From NCBI GenBank assembly GCA_020073605.1, contig JAIQEW010000013.1, positions 36,329 through 100,328 of the forward strand: DNA of 64,000 nucleotides, read 5' to 3'. How positions within the stretch are numbered: the stretch's first letter is position 1; each line of letters opens with the position of its first letter. The translations under genes and the position numbers were made by a program. Under the pieces are notes generated by a model. That model did no database searches. It worked only from the letters and a program-made list of their open reading frames with translations, and was not told the DNA's origin. Source of the stretch: Terriglobia bacterium. GTDB lineage: Bacteria > Acidobacteriota > Terriglobia > Acidiferrales > UBA7541. Shown piece after piece: positions 11,600 to 19,227 of the stretch.

Positions 11600-11842
11600 A
11601 TGAAAGCACACGTCTGGGTCATGCTGAAGTCCACCGTCCTCGATCCGCAGGGACAGACCATCGAGCGCGCGCTCGCCTCGCTTGGCTATGAGAAGGTGCA
11701 GAACGTGCGCCAAGGCAAGTTTTTCGTGCTCGATCTCGACGGCCTCAGCCGCGCCGACGCACAGACTCAAGTCGAGCGCATCGCCAAAGATGTGCTCACG
11801 AATCCCGTCATCGAAGAGTTCCGCTTCGAAATTCTCGATTGA
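11600..11842 (+). CDS. purS: Phosphoribosylformylglycinamidine synthase subunit PurS
   Basis: The 80-residue protein matches PurS in length and pattern: V-M-L-K-x-x-V-L-D-P-Q-G near the start, then ALASLGYEKVQNVRQGK. PurS holds PurL and PurQ together in the three-part FGAM synthase of purine synthesis, and dimerises in the complex. A TATAAT -10 box at 11571-11576 overlaps the stop of the upstream deaminase gene, so purS may have its own promoter. purQ and purL are not next to it, since glmS follows after a terminator. Confidence 0.93.
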   Translation: MKAHVWVMLKSTVLDPQGQTIERALASLGYEKVQNVRQGKFFVLDLDGLSRADAQTQVERIAKDVLTNPVIEEFRFEILD

Positions 11843-11892
11843 CCCGCGCAGTTAAGCAAGTAGGGGTGATGTGGCTAAGGCCTTTCACAATG

Positions 11893-11911
11893 AGCCGGTT
11901 ACGGCTTTTTT
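11893..11911 (+). terminator. Rho-independent terminator after purS
   Basis: The stem AGCCG (11893-11897) pairs with CGGCT (11902-11906) across a GTTA loop and is followed by a run of six T. It lies about 50 bases past the purS stop. Between it and glmS (11912-12074) I see no gene and no recognisable glmS ribozyme. Confidence 0.72.
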
Positions 11912-12074
11912 GCGCCCTCGCCCCCTCCTTGGCCTCCCATCCAAGCCCTCATTCTGCCGATGATTATGCCGAAACACGGTGAAGCCTCGGCCGTCGGCGG
12001 ACCAGACCGCTGTGCTAGCATATTGAGATTGCCCTCGGAAGTCGCACCGTGGCGGGGCTGGAGAGCAAGCTCAA

Positions 12075-13931
12075 ATGTGCGGAATTGTCGGATATATCGG
12101 GCCTAAGCGCGTCGTCCCCCTGATCCTCGACGGCCTGAAGCGCCTCGAGTACCGCGGCTACGATTCCGCGGGGATCGCCGTCGTGGGCGAGAACGGGAAG
12201 ATCGAGATTCGCCGGGCCCCCGGCAAGTTGCGCAACCTCGAGGAATCTATCCGCGCGACACCGCTCGAGGGCGTTTACGGCATCGGCCACACGCGCTGGG
12301 CTACGCACGGGCGCCCCACCGAGGAAAACGCCCATCCGCACCGCGATTGCACCGGCGAAATCGTCGTGGTGCACAACGGGATCATCGAAAACTACATCGA
12401 GCTCAAGAACCAGCTCATCGCCGAGGGACACAAGTTCGTCACCGAAACCGATACGGAAGTAATCGCCCACTTGATCGAGAAATTCTCGAAGAACGCGCCG
12501 CTCGAAGAAGCCGTCCGGAAGGCTGTGAAGGCGATGACCGGCTCCTATGCGCTCGTGGCGCTCTCGAGCAAGGACCCTCAAAAGATCGTAGCCGCGCGCC
12601 TGGGGCCGCCGATTGTCGTCGGCATGGGCGAACATGAATTTTTCGTCGCGAGCGACATCCCCGCGATCCTCGCGCACACGCGCAGCGTATTCTTTCTCGG
12701 TGACGGCGAAATGGCCATTCTCACGCCCCAGGGTGTGCAGTTGTGCGATTTCGAATCCCACCCGATTAATCGCGCGGCCCAGCACATCTCCTGGGACCCG
12801 ATCATGGCCGAGAAGGGCGGCTTCAAGCATTTCATGCAGAAGGAAATCTTCGAGCAGCCGCGCGCTGTGCGCGACACTCTGCTCGGAAGAATCTCGCAGG
12901 AAACGGGAAAAGTCTTCCTCGACAAGATGGACATCACCGAGGAGGAGTTCCGCAATTTCCGCGACGTGAAAATCGTCGCGTGCGGCACGAGCTGGCACGC
13001 GGGGCTGGCCGGAAAGTTCATGATCGAGCGCCTCGCGCACATCCCCGTCGAAGTGGACTACGGCAGCGAGTTCCGCTATCGCGATCCGATTCTCGACAAG
13101 AACAGCCTGATCATCGCCATCAGCCAGTCGGGTGAAACGGCGGACACGCTGGCGGCCGAGCGCGAGGGCCGGCAGAAGGGCGCGAAGGTCGTCTCCATCT
13201 GCAACGTCGTCGGCGCTATGCTGACGCGCGAATCGAGCGGCACGATCTACACGCACGCGGGCCCGGAAATTGGCGTCGCCTCGACGAAGGCGTTTACCGG
13301 CCAGCTGACCGCGCTCCTGCTCATGGCGCTGTATCTCGGCCAGATTCGCGGCAAACTGTCGAATTCCACGTCCCAGCACCTGATGCAGGAATTGACACGC
13401 GCTCCGCACAAGATCGGCTCGATTCTGGAGCATGACGCGCAGATCGAGGATCTCGCGCGCCAGTTTTTCCGCTACACGGACTTTCTGTATCTCGGCCGCG
13501 GCATCCACTATCCCATCGCTCTCGAGGGCGCGCTCAAGCTGAAGGAAGTTTCCTACATTCACGCCGAGGGCTATCCCGCCGGCGAGATGAAGCATGGCCC
13601 GAACGCGTTAATCGATGAAAATCTGCCGGTCGTCATGATCGCCACGCGCGACGAATCCGATCACGAGTCGATGACCCGCTACGAGAAGACGATTTCGAAT
13701 TTGCAGGAAGTGAAGGCCCGCGACGGGATCGTGATCGCCGTGGTCACCGAAGGCGACCGGCTCGCGCGCGAGACCGCCGATCACGTGATTGAAGTTCCTC
13801 CGGTGCCGGAGCTGATCGCTCCGATTCTCGAGATCGTTCCGCTGCAACTGCTCGCGTACCATATCGCCGTGCGGCGCGGTTGCGACGTGGACCAGCCCCG
13901 CAACCTCGCGAAGTCCGTCACGGTCGAATAG
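12075..13931 (+). CDS. glmS: Glutamine--fructose-6-phosphate aminotransferase GlmS
   Basis: This enzyme makes glucosamine-6-phosphate from fructose-6-phosphate and glutamine, the entry to peptidoglycan and lipopolysaccharide amino sugars. It has 618 residues, the full family length. The N-terminal nucleophile Cys2 is exposed after Met removal (MCGIVGYIG), and the glutaminase domain carries HTRWATHG and VVHNGIIEN. Two SIS sugar-isomerase domains follow, with [10 protein letters not shown] and STKAFTGQ in the first half. The C-terminus ends in the conserved [20 protein letters not shown] ribosome-binding site lies about 10 bases upstream. Confidence 0.98.
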   Translation: MCGIVGYIGPKRVVPLILDGLKRLEYRGYDSAGIAVVGENGKIEIRRAPGKLRNLEESIRATPLEGVYGIGHTRWATHGRPTEENAHPHRDCTGEIVVVHNGIIENYIELKNQLIAEGHKFVTETDTEVIAHLIEKFSKNAPLEEAVRKAVKAMTGSYALVALSSKDPQKIVAARLGPPIVVGMGEHEFFVASDIPAILAHTRSVFFLGDGEMAILTPQGVQLCDFESHPINRAAQHISWDPIMAEKGGFKHFMQKEIFEQPRAVRDTLLGRISQETGKVFLDKMDITEEEFRNFRDVKIVACGTSWHAGLAGKFMIERLAHIPVEVDYGSEFRYRDPILDKNSLIIAISQSGETADTLAAEREGRQKGAKVVSICNVVGAMLTRESSGTIYTHAGPEIGVASTKAFTGQLTALLLMALYLGQIRGKLSNSTSQHLMQELTRAPHKIGSILEHDAQIEDLARQFFRYTDFLYLGRGIHYPIALEGALKLKEVSYIHAEGYPAGEMKHGPNALIDENLPVVMIATRDESDHESMTRYEKTISNLQEVKARDGIVIAVVTEGDRLARETADHVIEVPPVPELIAPILEIVPLQLLAYHIAVRRGCDVDQPRNLAKSVTVE

Positions 13932-13960
13932 CCTACTCAATCGGCCCCGGCGCGTATAAA

Positions 13961-15286
13961 ATGCACGCCATGCGGGTCCGCCTCTTCATCCGGCGCGCTC
14001 TCTTTGCCTTCACGTTTGTATTGCTCGCCGTGCCGTCTCCCGCGCGAAGTCAGACGGCCCTTCCCACTCAATTCCGCTTGGCGGGCGTGAAATTTACTGG
14101 TCTGAGCCGATATTCCGAAAAGCAGGTGCTTGCTGCGGGCGGATTGCAAATCGGCGAGGCCGTCACTGCGGACCAGCTGCAAGCGGCGGCGGATCGCTAC
14201 GCCAAATCGGGCGCATTCGATCATGTCGGCTATCGGTACTCGAGTCGCGGAACCGATCTCAACGCGCAGTTCGAATTGACCGAGACCAAGACTTTGATCT
14301 CCTGCGTCTTCGACAATTTTGTGTGGTTCTCGCTGGAGGAATTGAACCAGACACTTCAGCGCCGCGTCCCCCTCTATACCGACGCCATTCCACAAGGGGG
14401 CACAACGGTCAAGGAAGTCTCCGATGCTCTGCTGGGAATTCTGAAATCCAACGGAATCAGCGGCACCATTGAACAAACCCCCTTCTACGCCAAGATGGGC
14501 GGAACGATCAGCGGCTTTCTATTCCGCGTTGATGGAGTCTCCATGCATGTCCGCACTCTCCGCTTCCCCGGTGCTGCTGGAGTCTCTGAGAAAGACCTGG
14601 GAACCGCATCGTCTCAGGTGATCGGGCGTGATTACTCCGCACTGAACACCACGGTGTTTGCCTCGACAGCGTTGTCTGCGTTCTATCACCGCCGTGGCTA
14701 TCTGGCTGTGCATTTCGATCCACCTCAAGCAACTATGATCGGGAGCGACCTTACAAGTCCATCGCTTGATATCGCTGTAGCCATTCCCGTGGCCGAAGGG
14801 CTGCAATATCTCTGGGACAAGGCTGCTTGGACTGGAAATCGCCAGCTTTCAACCGACGACCTGACGCGATTGCTGGGGATGAGACCGGGGGAAGTCGCGA
14901 ACCAGGACCAGATCGACGCGGGATTTCACTCTATCGGCGATGCCTACCAGAAGCAGGGCTACATCGACGCCAAGATTGAAGCGAAGCAAGTATTGGACGA
15001 CCACACTCGGCTCGCGAGCTACGACGTGGCGATCGAAGAAAACGCTCAATTCCATATGGGCGGAGTTCGCTTCGACGGGCTTCCCGACCGCGTCGCGCAG
15101 AGTTTGGTTAAGAAATGGCGGCTCAAACCGGGCGACGTATTTGATGGAACGTATCCGCTCGAATTCATGAAGAAGGTTGCGCCGCAAGAGCTTGCCGGAG
15201 CAAAGAGCCCACCGACAAGTTCCACAATCAGTTTGCAGCGCGATCCACAGAATGCAAGTGTTGACGTCTTGATCGCATTCCACTAG
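13961..15286 (+). CDS. Exported POTRA-repeat protein without a beta-barrel (copy 1)
   Basis: The 441-residue protein has a signal peptide (cleavage near ARSQTA) and then several POTRA-like repeats. Each carries the pattern of a target strand, a G-L-x-x-G-x turn and an aromatic Y-x-x-x-G-Y-x-x-A-x-x segment, as in FHRRGYLAVHF-type helices of BamA. It stops after the repeats: no membrane strands or C-terminal barrel signature follow. A related gene begins 10 bases downstream, so the two form a tandem pair. It could work as a periplasmic partner of the Bam or Tam machinery. No function is proven. A TATAAA box directly before the start suggests a very short leader. Confidence 0.72.
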   Translation: MHAMRVRLFIRRALFAFTFVLLAVPSPARSQTALPTQFRLAGVKFTGLSRYSEKQVLAAGGLQIGEAVTADQLQAAADRYAKSGAFDHVGYRYSSRGTDLNAQFELTETKTLISCVFDNFVWFSLEELNQTLQRRVPLYTDAIPQGGTTVKEVSDALLGILKSNGISGTIEQTPFYAKMGGTISGFLFRVDGVSMHVRTLRFPGAAGVSEKDLGTASSQVIGRDYSALNTTVFASTALSAFYHRRGYLAVHFDPPQATMIGSDLTSPSLDIAVAIPVAEGLQYLWDKAAWTGNRQLSTDDLTRLLGMRPGEVANQDQIDAGFHSIGDAYQKQGYIDAKIEAKQVLDDHTRLASYDVAIEENAQFHMGGVRFDGLPDRVAQSLVKKWRLKPGDVFDGTYPLEFMKKVAPQELAGAKSPPTSSTISLQRDPQNASVDVLIAFH

Positions 15287-15296
15287 TTTCCTGGTT

Positions 15297-16580
15297 ATGC
15301 GTACTGCACGGATGATTCTGCTGATCGGGCTGCTCCTGCCGGTTGCGCTTCGCGCGCAGGCGCCCAATGTTCCAGCCGCGGGGAAACTCGCATCCGTCAA
15401 AGTCACGGGCTCGGTCCGATTCCACTCCGATCAAATTGTACCTGCGACAGGCCTTTCTCCTGGCGCCAGCATCACGAAGGATGATTTGCAGCGAGGCGCC
15501 GACCGTCTGGCGCAACTCGGTCCCTTTGCCACGGTGCAGTATCGCTACGCGACCGTGGACACGGGCGTGCAGGCCGAATATCAGGTCAAGGACGCGCCGG
15601 CGGTACCCGTATGGTTCGACAATTTTCCGTGGTTCACGGACGATGAGCTGACCGCCGAACTGAAGAAGACCATCCCGCTGTTCGACGGCACAGCTCCCGA
15701 GCACGGCACCCTGTTGGACGACATATCGAGCGCGCTTGAGAAACTGCTCGAAACACGCGGCGTCCATTCGAGCGTCTCGCACGCGCTCGCAATAGCGCCT
15801 GCCACCGACGAACGCATCCAGCAGTTTCGCGTTGATAGCGGCGCATTGAACATCGCGAGCGTTGAGTTCACCGACGCGCTTGCGCAGAGCGACCGCGGGA
15901 TCCACGTCCGCCTTGCCGATATCGTCGGCCAAGCCTACTCTCACACGCTCATCGAGCTTTTCGAGTTTGAGCAGGTTCGTCCCGTCTATCTCGCCCACGG
16001 CTACATCCGCGTAAAGTTCGGCGCGCCGCGCCCGCGGATCGAGGCCAGCTCCGGCAAATCCGGGATTACGGTCGTCGTCCCCGTCGAGCCAGGCCCTATG
16101 TACACATGGAACCGGGCGACCTGGACGGGGAACTCCGTGTTCGGCGTGTTGGAATTGAACACGATGTTCCCTCTCCACGAGGGCAACCCGGCTGACGGAG
16201 TGAGGATCGAAGCCGGCTGGCAGGCCGTGCGCGATGCATACGCCCGCCGCGGGTATCTGGATGTGAATCTCGCCTCGGTGCCGCACTTCGACGAGGCCAC
16301 GAAGCAGGTTTCGTACGCCGTGGCCGTCACGGAAGGCCCGCAGTACCGCATGGGCAAGCTCGTGCTCACGGGCCTTTCGATCGAAGGCGAGCGCCGCATC
16401 CGCGCGGGATGGAACATCGCCGCTGGCGCGGTGTTCGACAAGGACGTTTACGAGGAATTTTACGCGAACGGAATCAAGCAAGCGTTCACCGGGCTTCCCT
16501 TTCATTACGAGAAAATCGGCCGCTTCCTGCAAGAAGATCCAAAGGACGCGACGGTGGACGTTCTCCTCGACTTCCAGTAA
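15297..16580 (+). CDS. Exported POTRA-repeat protein without a beta-barrel (copy 2)
   Basis: The 427-residue protein is a diverged paralogue of the gene before it. It has a signal peptide cleaved near LRAQAP and the same order of segments: target strand with LASVKVTGS, V-W-F-D-N-F-P-W-F-T-D-D-E-L (compare V-F-D-N-F-V-W-F-S-L-E-E-L in copy 1), GPMYTWNRATWTGN (compare LQYLWDKAAWTGN), a repeat of the type RRGYLDVNL, and a final A-T-V-D-V-L-L-D-F (compare A-S-V-D-V-L-I-A-F). The shared order shows gene duplication. Like copy 1 it ends without a barrel domain and should stay soluble in the periplasm. Confidence 0.72.
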   Translation: MRTARMILLIGLLLPVALRAQAPNVPAAGKLASVKVTGSVRFHSDQIVPATGLSPGASITKDDLQRGADRLAQLGPFATVQYRYATVDTGVQAEYQVKDAPAVPVWFDNFPWFTDDELTAELKKTIPLFDGTAPEHGTLLDDISSALEKLLETRGVHSSVSHALAIAPATDERIQQFRVDSGALNIASVEFTDALAQSDRGIHVRLADIVGQAYSHTLIELFEFEQVRPVYLAHGYIRVKFGAPRPRIEASSGKSGITVVVPVEPGPMYTWNRATWTGNSVFGVLELNTMFPLHEGNPADGVRIEAGWQAVRDAYARRGYLDVNLASVPHFDEATKQVSYAVAVTEGPQYRMGKLVLTGLSIEGERRIRAGWNIAAGAVFDKDVYEEFYANGIKQAFTGLPFHYEKIGRFLQEDPKDATVDVLLDFQ

Positions 16581-16712
16581 GAGCCGGAGCGTCCCCTCGA
16601 TGTGGCGGCCCGTTTTCACGGTCCGGCCAAGGAACTTTTGGTCGCGCGGCTGCGTACAATTGTGATAGGAACGCTGCGGGAGCCGCACCGGCGGCTTGTT
16701 CCGCAAGCACAC

Positions 16713-17702
16713 ATGATGCGATCAAATGCGCGAATCGGTTTCACAGCCGCAGCTCTTGCAGGAGCCGCACTGGCGGTCTGCCTCGCGGGCTGCGGGCCGG
16801 AATCAGGCCTCACTGGGACGTCGGACCGGACCTTCACCGTCAGCGGGCCCGTCCGCCTGGAAATCGTCAACGGCAGCGGCGATTCCCGCGTCTCCGCCGG
16901 CCCGTCCGGTGAGGTCCGCATCCACGCGCAGTTTCGAGTGTTCGCTTGGCCGTGGGAAGACGCGCAGCACAAGCTCGAGGCAGTCGAAGCAAATCCTCCG
17001 TTTTCGCAGAGCAATAATCTGATCCGTATCGGCAATCCCGGCTGGGACTGGAACGATTTCGCCGCAGACTACACTGTCACCGCTCCGGCGGACGCCGAAG
17101 TACGTGCCGTCGCAGGCTCGGGAAACATCGACGTCAACGGGGTCCACGGCCCTGCTAGTTTTGTGGCCGGTTCCGGGAATGTTTCGGCGAGCGCCATCTC
17201 GGATGACGTTCGCACCACCGTCGACAGCGGGCGCGTTCGATTGGCCGATGTCCAGGGTCACGTCCAGGTCATCGCGGGCTCCGGCGATATCAACATCGAT
17301 GGCGCCAAAGGGGAAGTTCGCGTTCGCTCCGGCTCGGGGAACATCCAAGTCGAGCGGCCGGGCGGCACCGTCGTCGGAGACACCGGCAGCGGCAACGTGA
17401 GCGTCACCGGCGCCACGGGAGACCTCCGGTTACACTCCGCCTCGGGCGACATCACGGTGGACGGCAATCCGAGCGCCACCAGCTACTGGGACTTTCGCGC
17501 CAGCTCCGGAGAAGTTCGGCTGAAAGTCCCTTCCGACGCTAGTCTCCGGTTTTACGCGCATAGCGGCTCCGGCGATATCGACGTCGGGATTCCCGGCGCC
17601 ATTGAAGAGCAAGGCGAGAGGCACGAGGTGCATGCGCGAATAGGCGACGGCAAGGCTCGCGTCGAAGCGCAAACGTCCTCGGGAAGCATCTCCCTGCACT
17701 AG
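16713..17702 (+). CDS. DUF4097-type beta-helical lipoprotein
   Basis: The 329-residue protein starts at the paired ATG at 16713. A hydrophobic segment ends in the lipobox L-A-G-C, so it should be a lipoprotein. The rest consists of many short repeats of the form G-S-G-N/D-I-x-V, for example AGSGNIDVNG, AGSGDINIDG, SGSGNIQVE and TGSGNVSVTG. These are the rungs of the right-handed beta-structure of the DUF4097 (putative adhesin) family. Function is unknown; in other bacteria such proteins are surface or envelope-stress associated. Its stop codon lies inside the inverted repeat that follows. Confidence 0.8.
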   Translation: MMRSNARIGFTAAALAGAALAVCLAGCGPESGLTGTSDRTFTVSGPVRLEIVNGSGDSRVSAGPSGEVRIHAQFRVFAWPWEDAQHKLEAVEANPPFSQSNNLIRIGNPGWDWNDFAADYTVTAPADAEVRAVAGSGNIDVNGVHGPASFVAGSGNVSASAISDDVRTTVDSGRVRLADVQGHVQVIAGSGDINIDGAKGEVRVRSGSGNIQVERPGGTVVGDTGSGNVSVTGATGDLRLHSASGDITVDGNPSATSYWDFRASSGEVRLKVPSDASLRFYAHSGSGDIDVGIPGAIEEQGERHEVHARIGDGKARVEAQTSSGSISLH

Positions 17703-17806
17703 TACCGTTCCAACTTTTCTGAAAAAAGGAATCTGATTTGTTCGGCACGCAAAGAGGGCACCGGGCTGGCAACCAAACTCGTCGAAACAAGTTGGAACGG
17801 CACTAG
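17699..17806. repeat. 108-bp element with 18-bp terminal inverted repeats (MITE-like)
   Basis: The left arm (17699-17716, CTAGTACCGTTCCAACTT) and right arm (17789-17806) are inverted repeats matching at 17 of 18 positions, with CTAG at both outer ends. The 72 bases between them have no reading frame of note. The size, the long near-perfect arms and the TA at the ends are those of a miniature inverted-repeat element. Both convergent neighbour genes end inside it: the TAG of the DUF4097 gene is in the left arm and the TAG of the deacetylase gene is in the right arm. Confidence 0.65.
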
Positions 17807-18729
17807 GGAGCGAAAGTCGAAGGAATCCGCGCGGCGTCGCGGGCGGCGAGGATTGTGCCCACGTGGATGCTGATCGTATCGGTTACGTGCCGCGCGTAAC
17901 CTCCTGCAAGAGTGATTGCCACCGGCACGCCGTTTCGCCGCGCGTAGTCGAAAACAAGCGCGTCACGCCGCGCCAGACCATCTATCGTGAGCGCCAGCCC
18001 GCCTAACTGATCTTCCCGGTACGGATCGGCTCCCGCCACATAAAACAAAACATCCGGCGCGAAGTCGTGGAAAGCCCGATGCAGGTGCTTTTCGAGAATC
18101 GCGAGATAGTCGGCGTCGCCGATTCCGTCCGGCAGATCGATATCGATCGTCGAAGGCGGCTTGGAGTGCGGATAGTTGTGCACCTGATGAATCGAAAGCG
18201 TGAAGACCGTTTCGTCGCCGCCGAAGATTGCCGCCGTGCCGTTCCCCTGATGAACGTCCGTGTCCACCACCATCGCGCGCTCGATCGCGCCGTCGAACTG
18301 GAGCCTCCGGATGGCGATGGCGACGTCGTGAATCACGCAGAATCCCTCGCCGTGATCGGGATAAGCGTGATGGAATCCGCCGCCGATGTTTGCCGCCCAG
18401 CCGTCTTGCAGTGCGCGGCGTCCGGCCAGAATTGACCCGCCCGCGGCGAGCCAGCACGCTTCAATCAGCTTGGCCGAATAGGGCACCTCGAGTTGCAAGA
18501 TTTCTGCAGGGCTTAGCGAGCCGGTCTTGAGCTTGTGGACGTACTCTCGCGAATGAACCCGCAGCACGTCTTCATCGGCCGCGGGCTCGGGCGCAAGAAA
18601 GTCTTCGGGCCCGGCAATCCCGTCGGCCAGCAATCGGTCGCGTATCAATCGGTATTTCTGGGATGGGAACACGTGTGCGCCGAGGTTCAGATCGTAGCCT
18701 TCGTGGTAGATCAGCTTGAATGGCAGCAC
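17803..18729 (-). CDS. Histone deacetylase-family (AcuC-like) zinc deacetylase
   Basis: The 308-residue enzyme belongs to the arginase/deacetylase fold used by class I/II histone deacetylases, AcuC and acetylpolyamine amidohydrolases. It has the catalytic His pair in GGGFHHA, the zinc ligands in DTDVHQGNGT, and the third zinc Asp in AGADPYREDQLGG. The C-terminal GGY follows. In bacteria such enzymes remove acetyl groups from proteins (for example acetyl-CoA synthetase), polyamines or other small molecules, and the substrate is not evident here. The gene is convergent with the DUF4097 gene, and its stop lies in the inverted repeat. Confidence 0.9.
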   Translation of the reverse strand: MLPFKLIYHEGYDLNLGAHVFPSQKYRLIRDRLLADGIAGPEDFLAPEPAADEDVLRVHSREYVHKLKTGSLSPAEILQLEVPYSAKLIEACWLAAGGSILAGRRALQDGWAANIGGGFHHAYPDHGEGFCVIHDVAIAIRRLQFDGAIERAMVVDTDVHQGNGTAAIFGGDETVFTLSIHQVHNYPHSKPPSTIDIDLPDGIGDADYLAILEKHLHRAFHDFAPDVLFYVAGADPYREDQLGGLALTIDGLARRDALVFDYARRNGVPVAITLAGGYARHVTDTISIHVGTILAARDAARIPSTFAP

Positions 18730-18840
18730 GATTTGCCGAGCCTATCGCGAACTTTTCGTAAACGCAAACGAGCCCGCCATGCGCGGGACTGTCAAACACC
18801 AAATGGACTTCGAGGAACTCCGTGTGCTAGCCTCGCATCG

Positions 18841-19179
18841 ATGCGACGCCTACGAGCCATCGCCGTCATTGTCGCGCTGCTCGCGACGCCCTTGGCGCTG
18901 CTCGCCCGCGGCATGGCCTGCGAAGCGTCCGCGTGCACGATGTGTTGCCCCATGCACACGTCCCATTCGCATTCGGGCCAGCCGATGGCGTGCCACTGTT
19001 CGACGAAGTCGAGGAACAGCGCGCCCGATTTCGGATTGATCGCTCCCATCGCACCGACGATGCCAGCTCCGCTTGTCACTCTCGCCGTCCCGGACGCCGT
19101 CCGCCAACCATTCTCAACTTACACGCAGTCGGCTGTTTCGAGCTTCCTCTCTGCTCCGCTTCAGCCTCCGCGCGCCTAG
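18841..19179 (+). CDS. Small exported Cys/His/Met-rich protein, probable metal-binding
   Basis: The 112-residue protein has an N-terminal hydrophobic segment (about 5-25) and then a dense cluster of possible metal ligands. Cysteines lie at 27, 32, 35, 36, 51 and 53, with histidines at 39, 42, 44 and 52 and Met residues between them (core CTMCCPMH). The C-terminal half is Pro/Ala-rich and low in complexity. I recognise no named family. It lies 48 bases before a TonB receptor and upstream of a CusF-SCO fusion. A periplasmic copper-binding role is therefore the best guess, but it is an inference from composition and neighbours. Confidence 0.6.
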   Translation: MRRLRAIAVIVALLATPLALLARGMACEASACTMCCPMHTSHSHSGQPMACHCSTKSRNSAPDFGLIAPIAPTMPAPLVTLAVPDAVRQPFSTYTQSAVSSFLSAPLQPPRA

Positions 19180-19227
19180 CATCCTTCCATCGCAGTCCAG
19201 TAGCCCAAATCAGAAAGGGAGGAGTAC

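Noticed and set aside
11843..12074. glmS ribozyme in the glmS leader
   Set aside because: I could not find the conserved ribozyme core or pseudoknot pattern. The leader is short and holds the purS terminator.
12015..13595. Long open frame (526 codons) on the minus strand across glmS
   Set aside because: It is antisense to an intact GlmS with all motifs. High GC at third positions makes long antisense frames, and this one has no recognisable domain.
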